This document shows, one piece after another, positions 41,122 through 48,489 of a stretch of DNA of 64,000 nucleotides. How positions within the stretch are numbered: the stretch's first letter is position 1; each line of letters begins with the position of its first letter. Under the pieces are notes generated by a model. The model saw only the letters and a program-made list of their open reading frames with translations, made no database searches and was not told the DNA's origin. The translations under genes and the position numbers were made by a program. Source of the DNA: Stutzerimonas xanthomarina DSM 18231. Its GTDB lineage: Bacteria; Pseudomonadota; Gammaproteobacteria; Pseudomonadales; Pseudomonadaceae. The stretch lies in the NCBI RefSeq assembly GCF_900129835.1, contig NZ_FQXA01000007.1, positions 186,001 to 250,000 of the forward strand. The letters are read 5' to 3'.

Positions 41122-41942
41122 CCCCTCCACCTCCGCCAGAGCAGCGCTGGCGCCCGCATGAGCATGCCGCCGAACAGTCGTGCGTGCATCGACGAGATCA
41201 GCAGGTTGTCGCGCCACAGACGGAAGTGCGAAACCCCATCGGCCGGGTAGTGCACCCGCGTCGGCAGCCAGACCATCGGCTGCTGTCGCCAGTGCAGGCG
41301 CACCAGGATTTCGGTGTCGAAGTCCATGCGCTGACCCACCTTCGTCGAGTCGAGCAGGGCCAGAGCCGGCTGCAGCGGATAGACACGAAAGCCGCACATG
41401 GAGTCGCGGATAGACAATGACAGCGTATTGATCCAGACCCAGACATGGGTCAGGTAGCGGGCATAGAGGCGCCCTTTGGGCACACTCGAATCGTATTGCG
41501 GGTAGCCACAGATCAGCGCATCCGGCGCCTGGCTGGCGCGGTCGAGGAACAGCGGCACGCCGCTCAGGTCGTGTTGGCCGTCGGCATCGACTTGCAACGC
41601 GTGGCTGAAACCCAGACGCGACGCCTCGCGCAGGCCGGATGCGACCGCTGCGCCTTTGCCTTGATTGCGGCGGTGGCGGAGCAGGTGGACTGAGGGTTGT
41701 TCTGCCAACTCATCGATAACCGCCGCCGCTGCCGGGCTGGAGCCATCATCAACCAGCACGCACTGCAAGTCTTCGGCGAGCAATGCACGAACGACGCCGG
41801 GCAGGCTGGCTTCGTGGTTGTACACCGGCACCACCGCGCACGGCTTGAACCAGTCTTCGTCAATCGCTAACGACAACTGTTGAGGGCTGTCCTTAACGGG
41901 CACGGTCGCCATCGCAGGCTCAAGCGGGGTAAGCATGGTCAC
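41118..41942 (-). CDS. Family 2 glycosyltransferase of the APE cluster
   Basis: 274 residues using the GTG at 41942 (GGGAG 7 bases upstream and a GTGA overlap with the ligase stop); ATG 41936 is an alternative. GT-A fold: VVPVYNHEASLPGVVRALL starts the nucleotide-binding domain, VLVDDGSS and VDADGQHD are the metal-binding Asp motifs, and FRVYPLQPALAL is a late segment. It probably transfers a sugar, or builds the carbohydrate to which the aryl polyene is linked. Its GT2 family is close to dolichol-phosphate mannosyltransferase-like enzymes. The sugar donor cannot be told from sequence. Confidence 0.85.
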   Translation of the reverse strand: MTMLTPLEPAMATVPVKDSPQQLSLAIDEDWFKPCAVVPVYNHEASLPGVVRALLAEDLQCVLVDDGSSPAAAAVIDELAEQPSVHLLRHRRNQGKGAAVASGLREASRLGFSHALQVDADGQHDLSGVPLFLDRASQAPDALICGYPQYDSSVPKGRLYARYLTHVWVWINTLSLSIRDSMCGFRVYPLQPALALLDSTKVGQRMDFDTEILVRLHWRQQPMVWLPTRVHYPADGVSHFRLWRDNLLISSMHARLFGGMLMRAPALLWRRWRG

Positions 41943-43618
41943 AGCGGATCTCCCAGCAGAATGCGGCCGGACGAGCAGGGCGCGTCGCCGTTGCGGTATG
42001 CGAAATGCAGCTTGCGGCGCTCGCGGTCGAAACGCAGGGTCAGGCTCAACTGGTCACCCGGACGGGCGAGCTGTTGGAACTTGAGTACTTCCATGCCTTG
42101 GAAGCTCGGCGGCAGGTCGGCGATCAGCTCGCGGGCAAGGCCGATGGCCCAGTCGATCTGCACCACGCCGGGGAGAACCGGGGTTTGCGGAAAGTGCCCG
42201 GTGAAGTGCGCCAGGTCCGGCGGGACGGCCAGCAGGAGCTGCCATTGATCCTCGTCCCGGGAGACGCTGAGTCGTTCGGGCTGCAACGGCCGTGGTGCCT
42301 GCAACAGTGCATCGAGTTGTGCCTGGGGCACCTTGCCCTGGCTGTTGCAGGGCAGATGGGTCAGTAGCCGCCAGCGGCGCGGCAAGGCCAGCGCTTCGCA
42401 GTGGTCTGCCAAGTGCTTGCGCAACGTCTCGGTCAATGCGCGTCGGCCACCGTTGCGCAGGGCGTGCAGGCCCGCCTCACTGAGCGCAACCAGCGCCGCG
42501 AGGTAGGCACGGTTGTCGCTGACCACGCCGAGGCGCGCTTCGCTGACAAAAGGGTGTGTGGCCAGGGCTGTTTCCAGCATTGGCAGGGAGATGCGTTTTT
42601 CTTCCAGCTTGACGATGCGATCCAGTCGGCCGAGCAATTCGAAGCGCCCATCGCTCTCGATTCGCGCCGCATCGGCCGTCTGTTCTGTATGGCCTGGCGG
42701 CAGGCAGGGCGAGGCGATGCGCAAAGCTCCGTTGTCGTCCTGGCCCAACTGGACGCCGGGGAAGGGTTGCCACAGATGCCCGCCTTGGCGCCAGGCGATA
42801 CCGCCGGTCTCGGAACTGCCGTAGATCTCGGTCGGAAGCTGACCCAGACGCTGCTGCAATCGCTGCGCAGCCTCGATATCCAAGGCTCCCCCCGAGGAAA
42901 AGACGCGGCGCACGCTGCGCAACGCCGGCCAGTCGAGGTTGTCGCCCATGCGCTTGAGCAACGCCGGGCTGGCCACCCAGCAGAAGCGCAAATGCGGGCG
43001 GCTGGCTAGCTGGATATCTTCAGGGAAGGGTTGTGCGCGACGCAGAAACGGCCGGCCCGCGCACAACGGCCAGAGCACCCGGAACAGCAGCCCATAGATG
43101 TGCTGCGCCGCGACGCTGGCGATCACGCAGGCATCGCCGAGGTCGGGGCCCCAGCAGGCTTCGAGGATTTCCACCTCGTTCGCCAGCTGGCGTAGGCGCT
43201 TGTCGATCAGCTTCGGTTCGCCACTGGAGCCGGACGTGCAGAGCAGCAGCCGACACCTGTCCAGGTCCAGCTTCGCCGGTTCCAGCGGTTCGGCGAACAG
43301 CTCCGAGATATGCGCATCGCCGTCCTGGTCTGTCAGCCATAGATCGGCCTGGTGCGCCAGGCGCGCACGGCTCGCGGGCTGCAGATCAGCCGGCAGCAGC
43401 ACGGTCACGCCGGCTCGCCAGGCGCCGAGCAGCGCAATCGCCAGCTCGCCGGCATCCTCCAGATGCACCGCGAGTCGGGCGACGCCGCGGTTACGCAGCC
43501 CTGCGGCCAGACGCAGCGCTTGCTGACGCAGTTCGGCATGCTCCAGCACCGAATCGAGCGTGACCGGACGCGACTTGGGCGCGTGGTCGAGCAGGTGTTC
43601 GAGGGCAATCCAGTTCAT
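41939..43618 (-). CDS. ANL acyl-adenylating ligase fused to a hotdog dehydratase-like domain
   Basis: 559 residues from ATG 43618. The N-terminal 430 residues are an ANL adenylating domain: P-loop LLLCTSGSSGEPKLIDK (about 125-140), YGSSETGGIAW and GRLDRIVKLEEKRISL. The C-terminal 110 residues resemble a FabZ/FabA hotdog (HFTGHFPQTPVLPGVVQIDW). It likely activates the aryl starter acid from the ammonia-lyase and loads it on an ACP. The fused hotdog could dehydrate the first hydroxyacyl intermediate. The two-domain fusion is seen in other aryl polyene clusters. ATGA overlap with the upstream membrane gene. Confidence 0.85.
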   Translation of the reverse strand: MNWIALEHLLDHAPKSRPVTLDSVLEHAELRQQALRLAAGLRNRGVARLAVHLEDAGELAIALLGAWRAGVTVLLPADLQPASRARLAHQADLWLTDQDGDAHISELFAEPLEPAKLDLDRCRLLLCTSGSSGEPKLIDKRLRQLANEVEILEACWGPDLGDACVIASVAAQHIYGLLFRVLWPLCAGRPFLRRAQPFPEDIQLASRPHLRFCWVASPALLKRMGDNLDWPALRSVRRVFSSGGALDIEAAQRLQQRLGQLPTEIYGSSETGGIAWRQGGHLWQPFPGVQLGQDDNGALRIASPCLPPGHTEQTADAARIESDGRFELLGRLDRIVKLEEKRISLPMLETALATHPFVSEARLGVVSDNRAYLAALVALSEAGLHALRNGGRRALTETLRKHLADHCEALALPRRWRLLTHLPCNSQGKVPQAQLDALLQAPRPLQPERLSVSRDEDQWQLLLAVPPDLAHFTGHFPQTPVLPGVVQIDWAIGLARELIADLPPSFQGMEVLKFQQLARPGDQLSLTLRFDRERRKLHFAYRNGDAPCSSGRILLGDPL

Positions 43619-44205
43619 GTTGCTTTCCTGACTCGCTGACGGACTAACCACTCACCGGCAAACAACAGCCCCATCAGCAGATAGGCGATCAGTCCGGTGT
43701 ATAGCGTCCACCAGCTCAGCGGCGCCCAGAGCGCGAGTCCGCTGGCGATGCCGGCGTTAACGAGGAAGTAGCCCAGCCAGACCCAGGTCACCTGCCGCGT
43801 ATAGCGCACCGCTGCCGGCGGGAGTTCGGGTTCGCTCAGCCGCGCGAGGCGCTCGATGATCGGCATGCCGGAGTAGAGGCTGCCGGCAAACAGGCCGAAC
43901 AGGGCCAGGCTGATCAGTACCGGGTACCAGCGCAGCAGCGCCGGCTCGCCCGCCAGCCCAAGCAACAGGCAGAACAGCAGGGCAGTCGCTGCCATCGTGT
44001 AGCTCAGCGGTGTCTGCTTGCTGCTGCATAGGCGAGCCAGCCAGAGCGTGCCGAGCAGCAGGGCGAACAGCCGGGGCGACAGGTGCTCCAGACCAAGGTA
44101 CACACCAAACGGGTAGGCGAGGCCGGCCAGCAGCAGGCCAAGGCCAATCAGCCGGCTGGCGTTCGCTTTGCCTGTTGGTGCGGGTGCATGCATCGTGCCG
44201 TCCAT
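43615..44205 (-). CDS. COG4648-like multi-helix membrane protein of the APE cluster
   Basis: 196 residues from ATG 44205 (ATG 44193 also possible), with five or six membrane helices (LIGLGLLLAGLAYPFGVYLG; LFALLLGTLWLARL; MAATALLFCLLLGL; VLISLALFGLFAGSL; the last two after residue 140). The family is found in aryl polyene clusters with no assigned reaction. It is separated from the ACP pair by 71 bases that hold a perfect 14-bp inverted repeat (44218-44255), the widest gap in the first half of the operon. Confidence 0.7.
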   Translation of the reverse strand: MDGTMHAPAPTGKANASRLIGLGLLLAGLAYPFGVYLGLEHLSPRLFALLLGTLWLARLCSSKQTPLSYTMAATALLFCLLLGLAGEPALLRWYPVLISLALFGLFAGSLYSGMPIIERLARLSEPELPPAAVRYTRQVTWVWLGYFLVNAGIASGLALWAPLSWWTLYTGLIAYLLMGLLFAGEWLVRQRVRKAT

Positions 44206-44217
44206 TTGCGCATGGAG

Positions 44218-44255
44218 CCATTATCCGGGTAACGCTGCGGCTACCCGGATAATGG
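44218..44255. repeat. 14-bp perfect inverted repeat inside the pigment operon
   Basis: Arms 44218-44231 and 44242-44255 (CCATTATCCGGGTA and its complement) enclose a 10-base loop. No T-run follows on the minus strand, so it is not a classical terminator. It may set the relative amount of ACP message or block processing, since it sits between the ACP pair and the rest of the operon. Confidence 0.85.
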
Positions 44256-44276
44256 CTGTTCTGTTGATCGGGCGGG

Positions 44277-44534
44277 TCAGGCCGGCTGCGGGTTGACCAG
44301 TCGATAGACCGCTTCGACGACATCGCCCACGGTCCGTACCGACTTGAATTCCTCCGCGGCAATCTTCTTGCCCGTCTGGCGCTTGATGTGATCGATCAGG
44401 TCGACCGCGTCGATGCTGTCGATTTCCAGGTCCTGGTAAAGGTTGGCTTCCAGGCTGATCCGCTCAGGTTCGAGTTCGAACAGCTCAACCAGTGCGTCAC
44501 GCAGGGTCTGGAATATCTCGTCGCGGCTTTTCAT
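44277..44534 (-). CDS. Acyl carrier protein, second of two
   Basis: 85 residues. ACP fold with the phosphopantetheine serine in DLEIDSIDAVDLID (Ser of DSID). Its partner ACP (44536-44808) ends one base before, so the pair is cotranslated. Two ACPs are typical of aryl polyene clusters: one loads the aryl starter, the other carries the growing chain. Confidence 0.92.
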   Translation of the reverse strand: MKSRDEIFQTLRDALVELFELEPERISLEANLYQDLEIDSIDAVDLIDHIKRQTGKKIAAEEFKSVRTVGDVVEAVYRLVNPQPA

Positions 44535-44535
44535 C

Positions 44536-44808
44536 TCAGGCCTCCTCGGCGAGGGCGCGGTTTGCGCTGACGTAAGCGGTCAGGCTGTCGACACTGGCGA
44601 AATGCTTGCGGGTGTCCTTGGCATCGGCGTCGATCTTGATGCCGAAGCGCTTCTGGATCGCCAGACCCAGCTCCAGTGCATCGACCGAATCCAGCCCGAG
44701 TCCTTCGCCGAATAGCGGCTGGTCGGCTGCGATATCGTCCGGGCCGAGGTCTTCCAGACCCAGGGCGTCGATGATCAGTTGCTTGATTTCAAGCTGCAGT
44801 TGGCTCAT
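44536..44808 (-). CDS. Acyl carrier protein, first of two
   Basis: 90 residues. The serine attachment site is in GEGLGLDSVDALELGLAI (DSVD). The start is inside the preceding acyltransferase gene (20-base overlap). Similar to starter-loading ACPs (ApeE/ApeF type); the two ACPs differ enough to have separate partners. Confidence 0.92.
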   Translation of the reverse strand: MSQLQLEIKQLIIDALGLEDLGPDDIAADQPLFGEGLGLDSVDALELGLAIQKRFGIKIDADAKDTRKHFASVDSLTAYVSANRALAEEA

Positions 44809-45598
44809 CGAGTGCGAGCTCCTTTATGAAGTGTCGATGCAGATGATCGTTGAGTTGCCGCGAGGCGATAGGTGCTGCGCCACGGGCGGCGAACAGCTGC
44901 GGGTCGATATCTTCACCGACGCGCAGATGAAAATGAAAACGTCTTGCCGGAATCCGATACCAGGGCTCGGCTTTGGTCAGGGTAGTGGGCGTTACCGTAA
45001 TCACCACCGGCGTCACCAAGCGCGCACCACGCAGCGCGATGGCCGCCGCGCCGCGATGAAACTGCGGCGCCTGGCCCGGTGTGGTGCGCGTGCCTTCGGG
45101 AAAGATAATCAGTGTCTGGCCTTGCCTCAGCGCATCGGCTGCTTCGTCGAGCATCTCCGCGCTGCCGTTATTACTGATGTACTGAGCCGCACGGATCGGT
45201 CCGCGAGTGAAGGGGTTGTCCCACAGGCTTTGCTTGACCACGCAGTTGGCGTCACGGATCAGTGCGATCAGCACCACCACGTCGATCAGCGAAGGGTGGT
45301 TGGCGATCACCAGTTGCCCAGGGCGACCGAGGCGTTCGGCACCCTCGACTTCATAGGTCAGCACGCCGCTGCGATACATGAACTGGACGAACAGCCAGAA
45401 CAGGCGGCTCACGGTCTGCCGCGCGCGAAGGCGCTGCTCGGCTTTATCGCCGGGCAGAAGCCCCAGCAGAGGGAACACGATCAGTCGCAGGCAGAGACCG
45501 CCGACACCAAACAGCATGAACGACAATCCGGTCGCGACCAGGCGCCACAGCCAGGGCGCGCTGTATCGGCGGTTCAATAGGTTTGCTGCCAGTTCCAT
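44789..45598 (-). CDS. PlsC-like 1-acyl-glycerol-phosphate-type acyltransferase
   Basis: 269 residues. One or two N-terminal membrane helices (WRLVATGLSFMLFGVGGLCL) and a PlsC fold with the catalytic NHPSLIDVV (HxxxxD) and FPEGTRTTPG boxes, plus IVFPLLGLL nearby. It would transfer acyl groups from ACP to a lipid acceptor in the pigment pathway. It overlaps the chain-length factor gene by 25 bases and the first ACP by 20. Confidence 0.87.
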   Translation of the reverse strand: MELAANLLNRRYSAPWLWRLVATGLSFMLFGVGGLCLRLIVFPLLGLLPGDKAEQRLRARQTVSRLFWLFVQFMYRSGVLTYEVEGAERLGRPGQLVIANHPSLIDVVVLIALIRDANCVVKQSLWDNPFTRGPIRAAQYISNNGSAEMLDEAADALRQGQTLIIFPEGTRTTPGQAPQFHRGAAAIALRGARLVTPVVITVTPTTLTKAEPWYRIPARRFHFHLRVGEDIDPQLFAARGAAPIASRQLNDHLHRHFIKELALDEPTAA

Positions 45599-46293
45599 TG
45601 GCGGCTCTCCCAGGTGTTTTGAAAGGTCGGTTGGTCCTTGAGCAGTGCGTGGACCAGTTTGATCGCATGCGGGTGCGATGCCTGTCTGGCGGTTGGCTCT
45701 GCGGCTTCGAGGCTCAATTGCCAGGTCTTGCCCGGCTTAAGCAACAGCGCCACGGCATAAGGAAAGCTCACGTCGCTGATCCAGGGCGTATAAACCGTGG
45801 GGGGTTGGTCTTCGGCGACCACCACCAATACCTCGGAAACGCCTTCGCCGAGCAATAAGGCGGCTTCCAGCAAGGCATGCTCCAGCCCATCGCCTTCAGC
45901 GGCCAATGCGGTCATCTCGCTGCTGTCCTGCTGATGAATGGACCAGAGGCCGATGATCGCGTTGTGCACCGACAGACTGAACTGGGTAGGGGAAAGCGGC
46001 TCGTCGCTCGCCAAATCACTGAGGATGGCGAAGGTGCGCGCGGTCTCGCCATGACGGGAGGCATAGACCAGTGGCATCGGTGGCCGGCCAGTCGCCAGAG
46101 GAGTGGCCACGGCGAAGACCATGCGCGCCAGGCGACTCAGACGGCGACGTTGCATGGCCGGCAGGAAGCTGACGTCCGGTTGTGCGTCTTTGCTTCCGAG
46201 CTCGCACGGGTTCTGGGCCCAATTGGCCCAGTCATCAGTGCTTGTCAGGCCTGGAGCCCAAGCCTGCCATTGATCGATTTCGAATTGAATCAC
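45574..46293 (-). CDS. Beta-ketoacyl-synthase-like chain length factor
   Basis: 239 residues with a GTG start at 46293 (GGTGAG 6 bases upstream). It has the N-terminal half-ketosynthase fold of the chain-length-factor family (Ketoacyl-synt_2 type: LVYASRHGETARTFAILSDL, SPTQFSLSVHNAIIGLWSI) without the active-site Cys-His-His. In aryl polyene systems such a protein pairs with a full ketosynthase and sets chain length. It is the promoter-proximal gene of the operon; the promoter candidate is at 46390-46418. Confidence 0.85.
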   Translation of the reverse strand: MIQFEIDQWQAWAPGLTSTDDWANWAQNPCELGSKDAQPDVSFLPAMQRRRLSRLARMVFAVATPLATGRPPMPLVYASRHGETARTFAILSDLASDEPLSPTQFSLSVHNAIIGLWSIHQQDSSEMTALAAEGDGLEHALLEAALLLGEGVSEVLVVVAEDQPPTVYTPWISDVSFPYAVALLLKPGKTWQLSLEAAEPTARQASHPHAIKLVHALLKDQPTFQNTWESRQWNWQQTY

Positions 46294-46389
46294 GCTGAAC
46301 TCACCGGCTCATCCTCGAGCCTTTGTTATTGGCGTGTCGACGTCCCTGTACAGCGACTATCGGTAAATGTCGGCCGTGAAAACGGCGGC

Positions 46390-46418
46390 ATTATCCAATC
46401 GCGCTGAAGCCTAGGCAA
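46390..46418 (-). promoter_or_regulatory. candidate promoter of the aryl polyene operon
   Basis: Minus strand: TTGCCT (46418-46413), 17-base spacer, GATAAT (46395-46390), giving a leader of about 90 bases to the GTG start. Stretch 46294-46599 holds no gene; besides this promoter I see a small GC hairpin at about 46573-46589 that may end trxC transcription. Confidence 0.55.
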
Positions 46419-46599
46419 ACGTTGCGTGACATATCCGGATAAAAGGCAGGCCTGGTGCACGGAACTGAAAGTCCGATTCAATGGTCTGTTCAAAGTTTGC
46501 CGGAGGTGGCCGGCGCACTCGTGCCATGCCGTGCTGATGCCAGCGTCGAACCCGCTTCGGCTTTTTCTTACGCCCGCTCAGCAGCCGGACAGGCTGCTG

Positions 46600-47034
46600 T
46601 CATATCCCTTGCTGTTGGAGCCAGGCCAGCAGCTGCGGCAACGGCATCGCGCCGCTCTGACGCGCGACCTCTTTACCGCCCTTGAACAGGATCAGGCTGG
46701 GGATCGAGCGAATGCCGAGCTGGCCCGACAGTTGCGGATTGGCCTCGCTGTCCAATTTGGCCAATCGGCAACGACCCTGCAGCTGAGCGGCGGCCTGGGC
46801 GAAGGTCGGGGCGAAACTGCGGCAGGGGCCGCACCAACTGGCCCAGACGTCCACCAGCAGCGGCAAATCACCCTTGATCTGGTTGGCGAACTGATTCTGC
46901 TGCAGCTCGAAGGGCGTGTTCGGCAATGCATCTGACTTGCAGCGTCCGCAGCGCGGCGCGTCACGCAGCCGATCGGTAGGGATACGGTTAAGGCTGGCGC
47001 AATGTGCGCAGGGGATGATCAGCGAGTCGGTCAT
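46600..47034 (-). CDS. trxC: Thioredoxin 2
   Basis: 144 residues from ATG 47034 (MTDSLIIPCAHCASLNRIP). The N-terminal zinc ribbon has CAHC (about 9-12) and CGRC, then the thioredoxin fold with the redox site ASWCGPCRSF and the cis-Pro segment RSIPSLILFKGG. TrxC reduces cytosolic disulfides, often under oxidative stress. Upstream metY runs in the same direction with 85 bases between. The start and ribosome site lie in a striking repeat array (47036-47100). Confidence 0.95.
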   Translation of the reverse strand: MTDSLIIPCAHCASLNRIPTDRLRDAPRCGRCKSDALPNTPFELQQNQFANQIKGDLPLLVDVWASWCGPCRSFAPTFAQAAAQLQGRCRLAKLDSEANPQLSGQLGIRSIPSLILFKGGKEVARQSGAMPLPQLLAWLQQQGI

Positions 47035-47035
47035 G

Positions 47036-47078
47036 GCGAGGCTCCACAGCAGTTTGTCGCAATAATGTGGAGCCTCGC
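47036..47078 (-). promoter_or_regulatory. 13-bp inverted repeat over the trxC start, with extra half-site
   Basis: Arms 47036-47048 and 47066-47078 (GCGAGGCTCCACA and its complement) are perfectly complementary with a 17-base loop. On the minus strand the arm next to the ATG holds the GGAG ribosome site. AGCCTCGCTG recurs at 47071-47080 and 47091-47100, exactly 20 bases apart. A possible promoter overlaps (TTGATA, about 18 bases, CATTAT), so the repeats look like operator half-sites or an RNA switch. Confidence 0.6.
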
Positions 47079-47119
47079 TGACCGATATCAAGCCTCGCTG
47101 GCGAACGGCTCTGGCGGCC

Positions 47120-48397
47120 TTAGCCCTTGGCTGCGTCCAGGGCCTGGGTCAGGTCAGCGAGGATGTCATCGATGTGCTCGATGCCAATGGACAGCCGGAT
47201 CAGATCCTGGGACACGCCTGCCCGGGCGAGTTCTTCGGCGTTCAGCTGGCGATGCGTGGTGCTGGCGGGATGACAGGCCAGCGACTTGGCGTCGCCGATG
47301 TTGACCAGTCGCACGATCAGCGTGAGTGCATCGATGAAGCGCGCACCGGCCTCCATGCCACCTTTGATGCCGAAGCAGAGAATCGACGCCGGCGTGCCAC
47401 GCATATAGCGGCGCGCCAATTCATGCTCCGGATGGTCGGCCAGGCCGGCATATTTCACCCACTCCACCTGCGGGTGTGCCTGCAGGAATTCGGCAACCTT
47501 CAACGCATTCTCGCAGTGGCGTTCCATGCGCAACGCCAGCGTCTCCAGCCCCTGCAGGATCAGGAACGAATTGAACGGTGAAATCGCCGCGCCCATGTTG
47601 CGCAGCGGAACCACCCGGCAGCGGCCGATGAAGGCAGCGGGGCCGAACGCCTCGGTGTAGGTAACGCCGTGGTAGGACACGTCAGGTGTATTCAGCAGCG
47701 CGAAGCGGTTCTTGTGCTGCGCCCAGGGGAACTTGCCGGAATCGACCACAATGCCGCCAATGCTGGTGCCATGACCGCCCATATACTTGGTCAGAGAGTG
47801 CACGACGATGTCCGCACCGTGCTCGAACGGGCGGCAGAGCATTGGCGTGGCAACGGTGTTATCGACAATCAGCGGTACGCCGTGACGGTGTGCGGCTTCA
47901 GCCAGTGCCTGGAGATCGATGATGTTGCCTGCCGGGTTGCCGATGGACTCGCAGAAGACCGCCTTGGTCTTGTCGTCGATCAGCGCCTCGAGCGCAGCGA
48001 TGTCGTCGTGAGCGGCGAAGCGCACCTCGATACCCTGACGCGGCAGGGTATGGGCAAACAGGTTGAAGGTGCCGCCATAGAGTTTGGCCACCGAGACGAT
48101 GTTGTCACCCACTTCGGCAATGGTCTGGATGGCATAGGTGATCGCTGCCATTCCCGAAGCCACAGCCAATGCCGCCACGCCGCCTTCCAGTGCCGCGACG
48201 CGCTGCTCAAGCACGTCGGTGGTGGGATTCATGATGCGCGTATAGATGTTGCCGGGCACCTTCAAATCGAACAGATCCGCGCCGTGCTGGGTATCGTCGA
48301 ACGCATAGGAAGTGGTCTGGTAGATCGGCACTGCCACCGCACGGGTGGTCGGGTCCGGGCTGTAACCGGCATGGACGGCGAGGGTTTCCAGCTTCAT
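47120..48397 (-). CDS. metY: O-acetylhomoserine (thiol)-lyase MetY
   Basis: 425 residues from ATG 48397 ([17 protein letters not shown]), with AAGGAG 7 bases upstream; an upstream in-frame ATG at 48421 was rejected. PLP enzyme of the Cys/Met metabolism family: the lysine of [12 protein letters not shown] binds PLP, with [13 protein letters not shown] and [14 protein letters not shown] in the N-terminal part. It uses sulfide with O-acetyl- or O-succinylhomoserine to form homocysteine. The length equals P. aeruginosa MetY (425). Confidence 0.95.
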   Translation of the reverse strand: MKLETLAVHAGYSPDPTTRAVAVPIYQTTSYAFDDTQHGADLFDLKVPGNIYTRIMNPTTDVLEQRVAALEGGVAALAVASGMAAITYAIQTIAEVGDNIVSVAKLYGGTFNLFAHTLPRQGIEVRFAAHDDIAALEALIDDKTKAVFCESIGNPAGNIIDLQALAEAAHRHGVPLIVDNTVATPMLCRPFEHGADIVVHSLTKYMGGHGTSIGGIVVDSGKFPWAQHKNRFALLNTPDVSYHGVTYTEAFGPAAFIGRCRVVPLRNMGAAISPFNSFLILQGLETLALRMERHCENALKVAEFLQAHPQVEWVKYAGLADHPEHELARRYMRGTPASILCFGIKGGMEAGARFIDALTLIVRLVNIGDAKSLACHPASTTHRQLNAEELARAGVSQDLIRLSIGIEHIDDILADLTQALDAAKG

Positions 48398-48489
48398 GGG
48401 GCGCTCCTTGTTCTTGTTCATCGTGGCAAAGGCCCGAGAGCATGAAACCGAACGCCGGCATGGTCAATGACCCAGGGCAAGCCGCGCCA

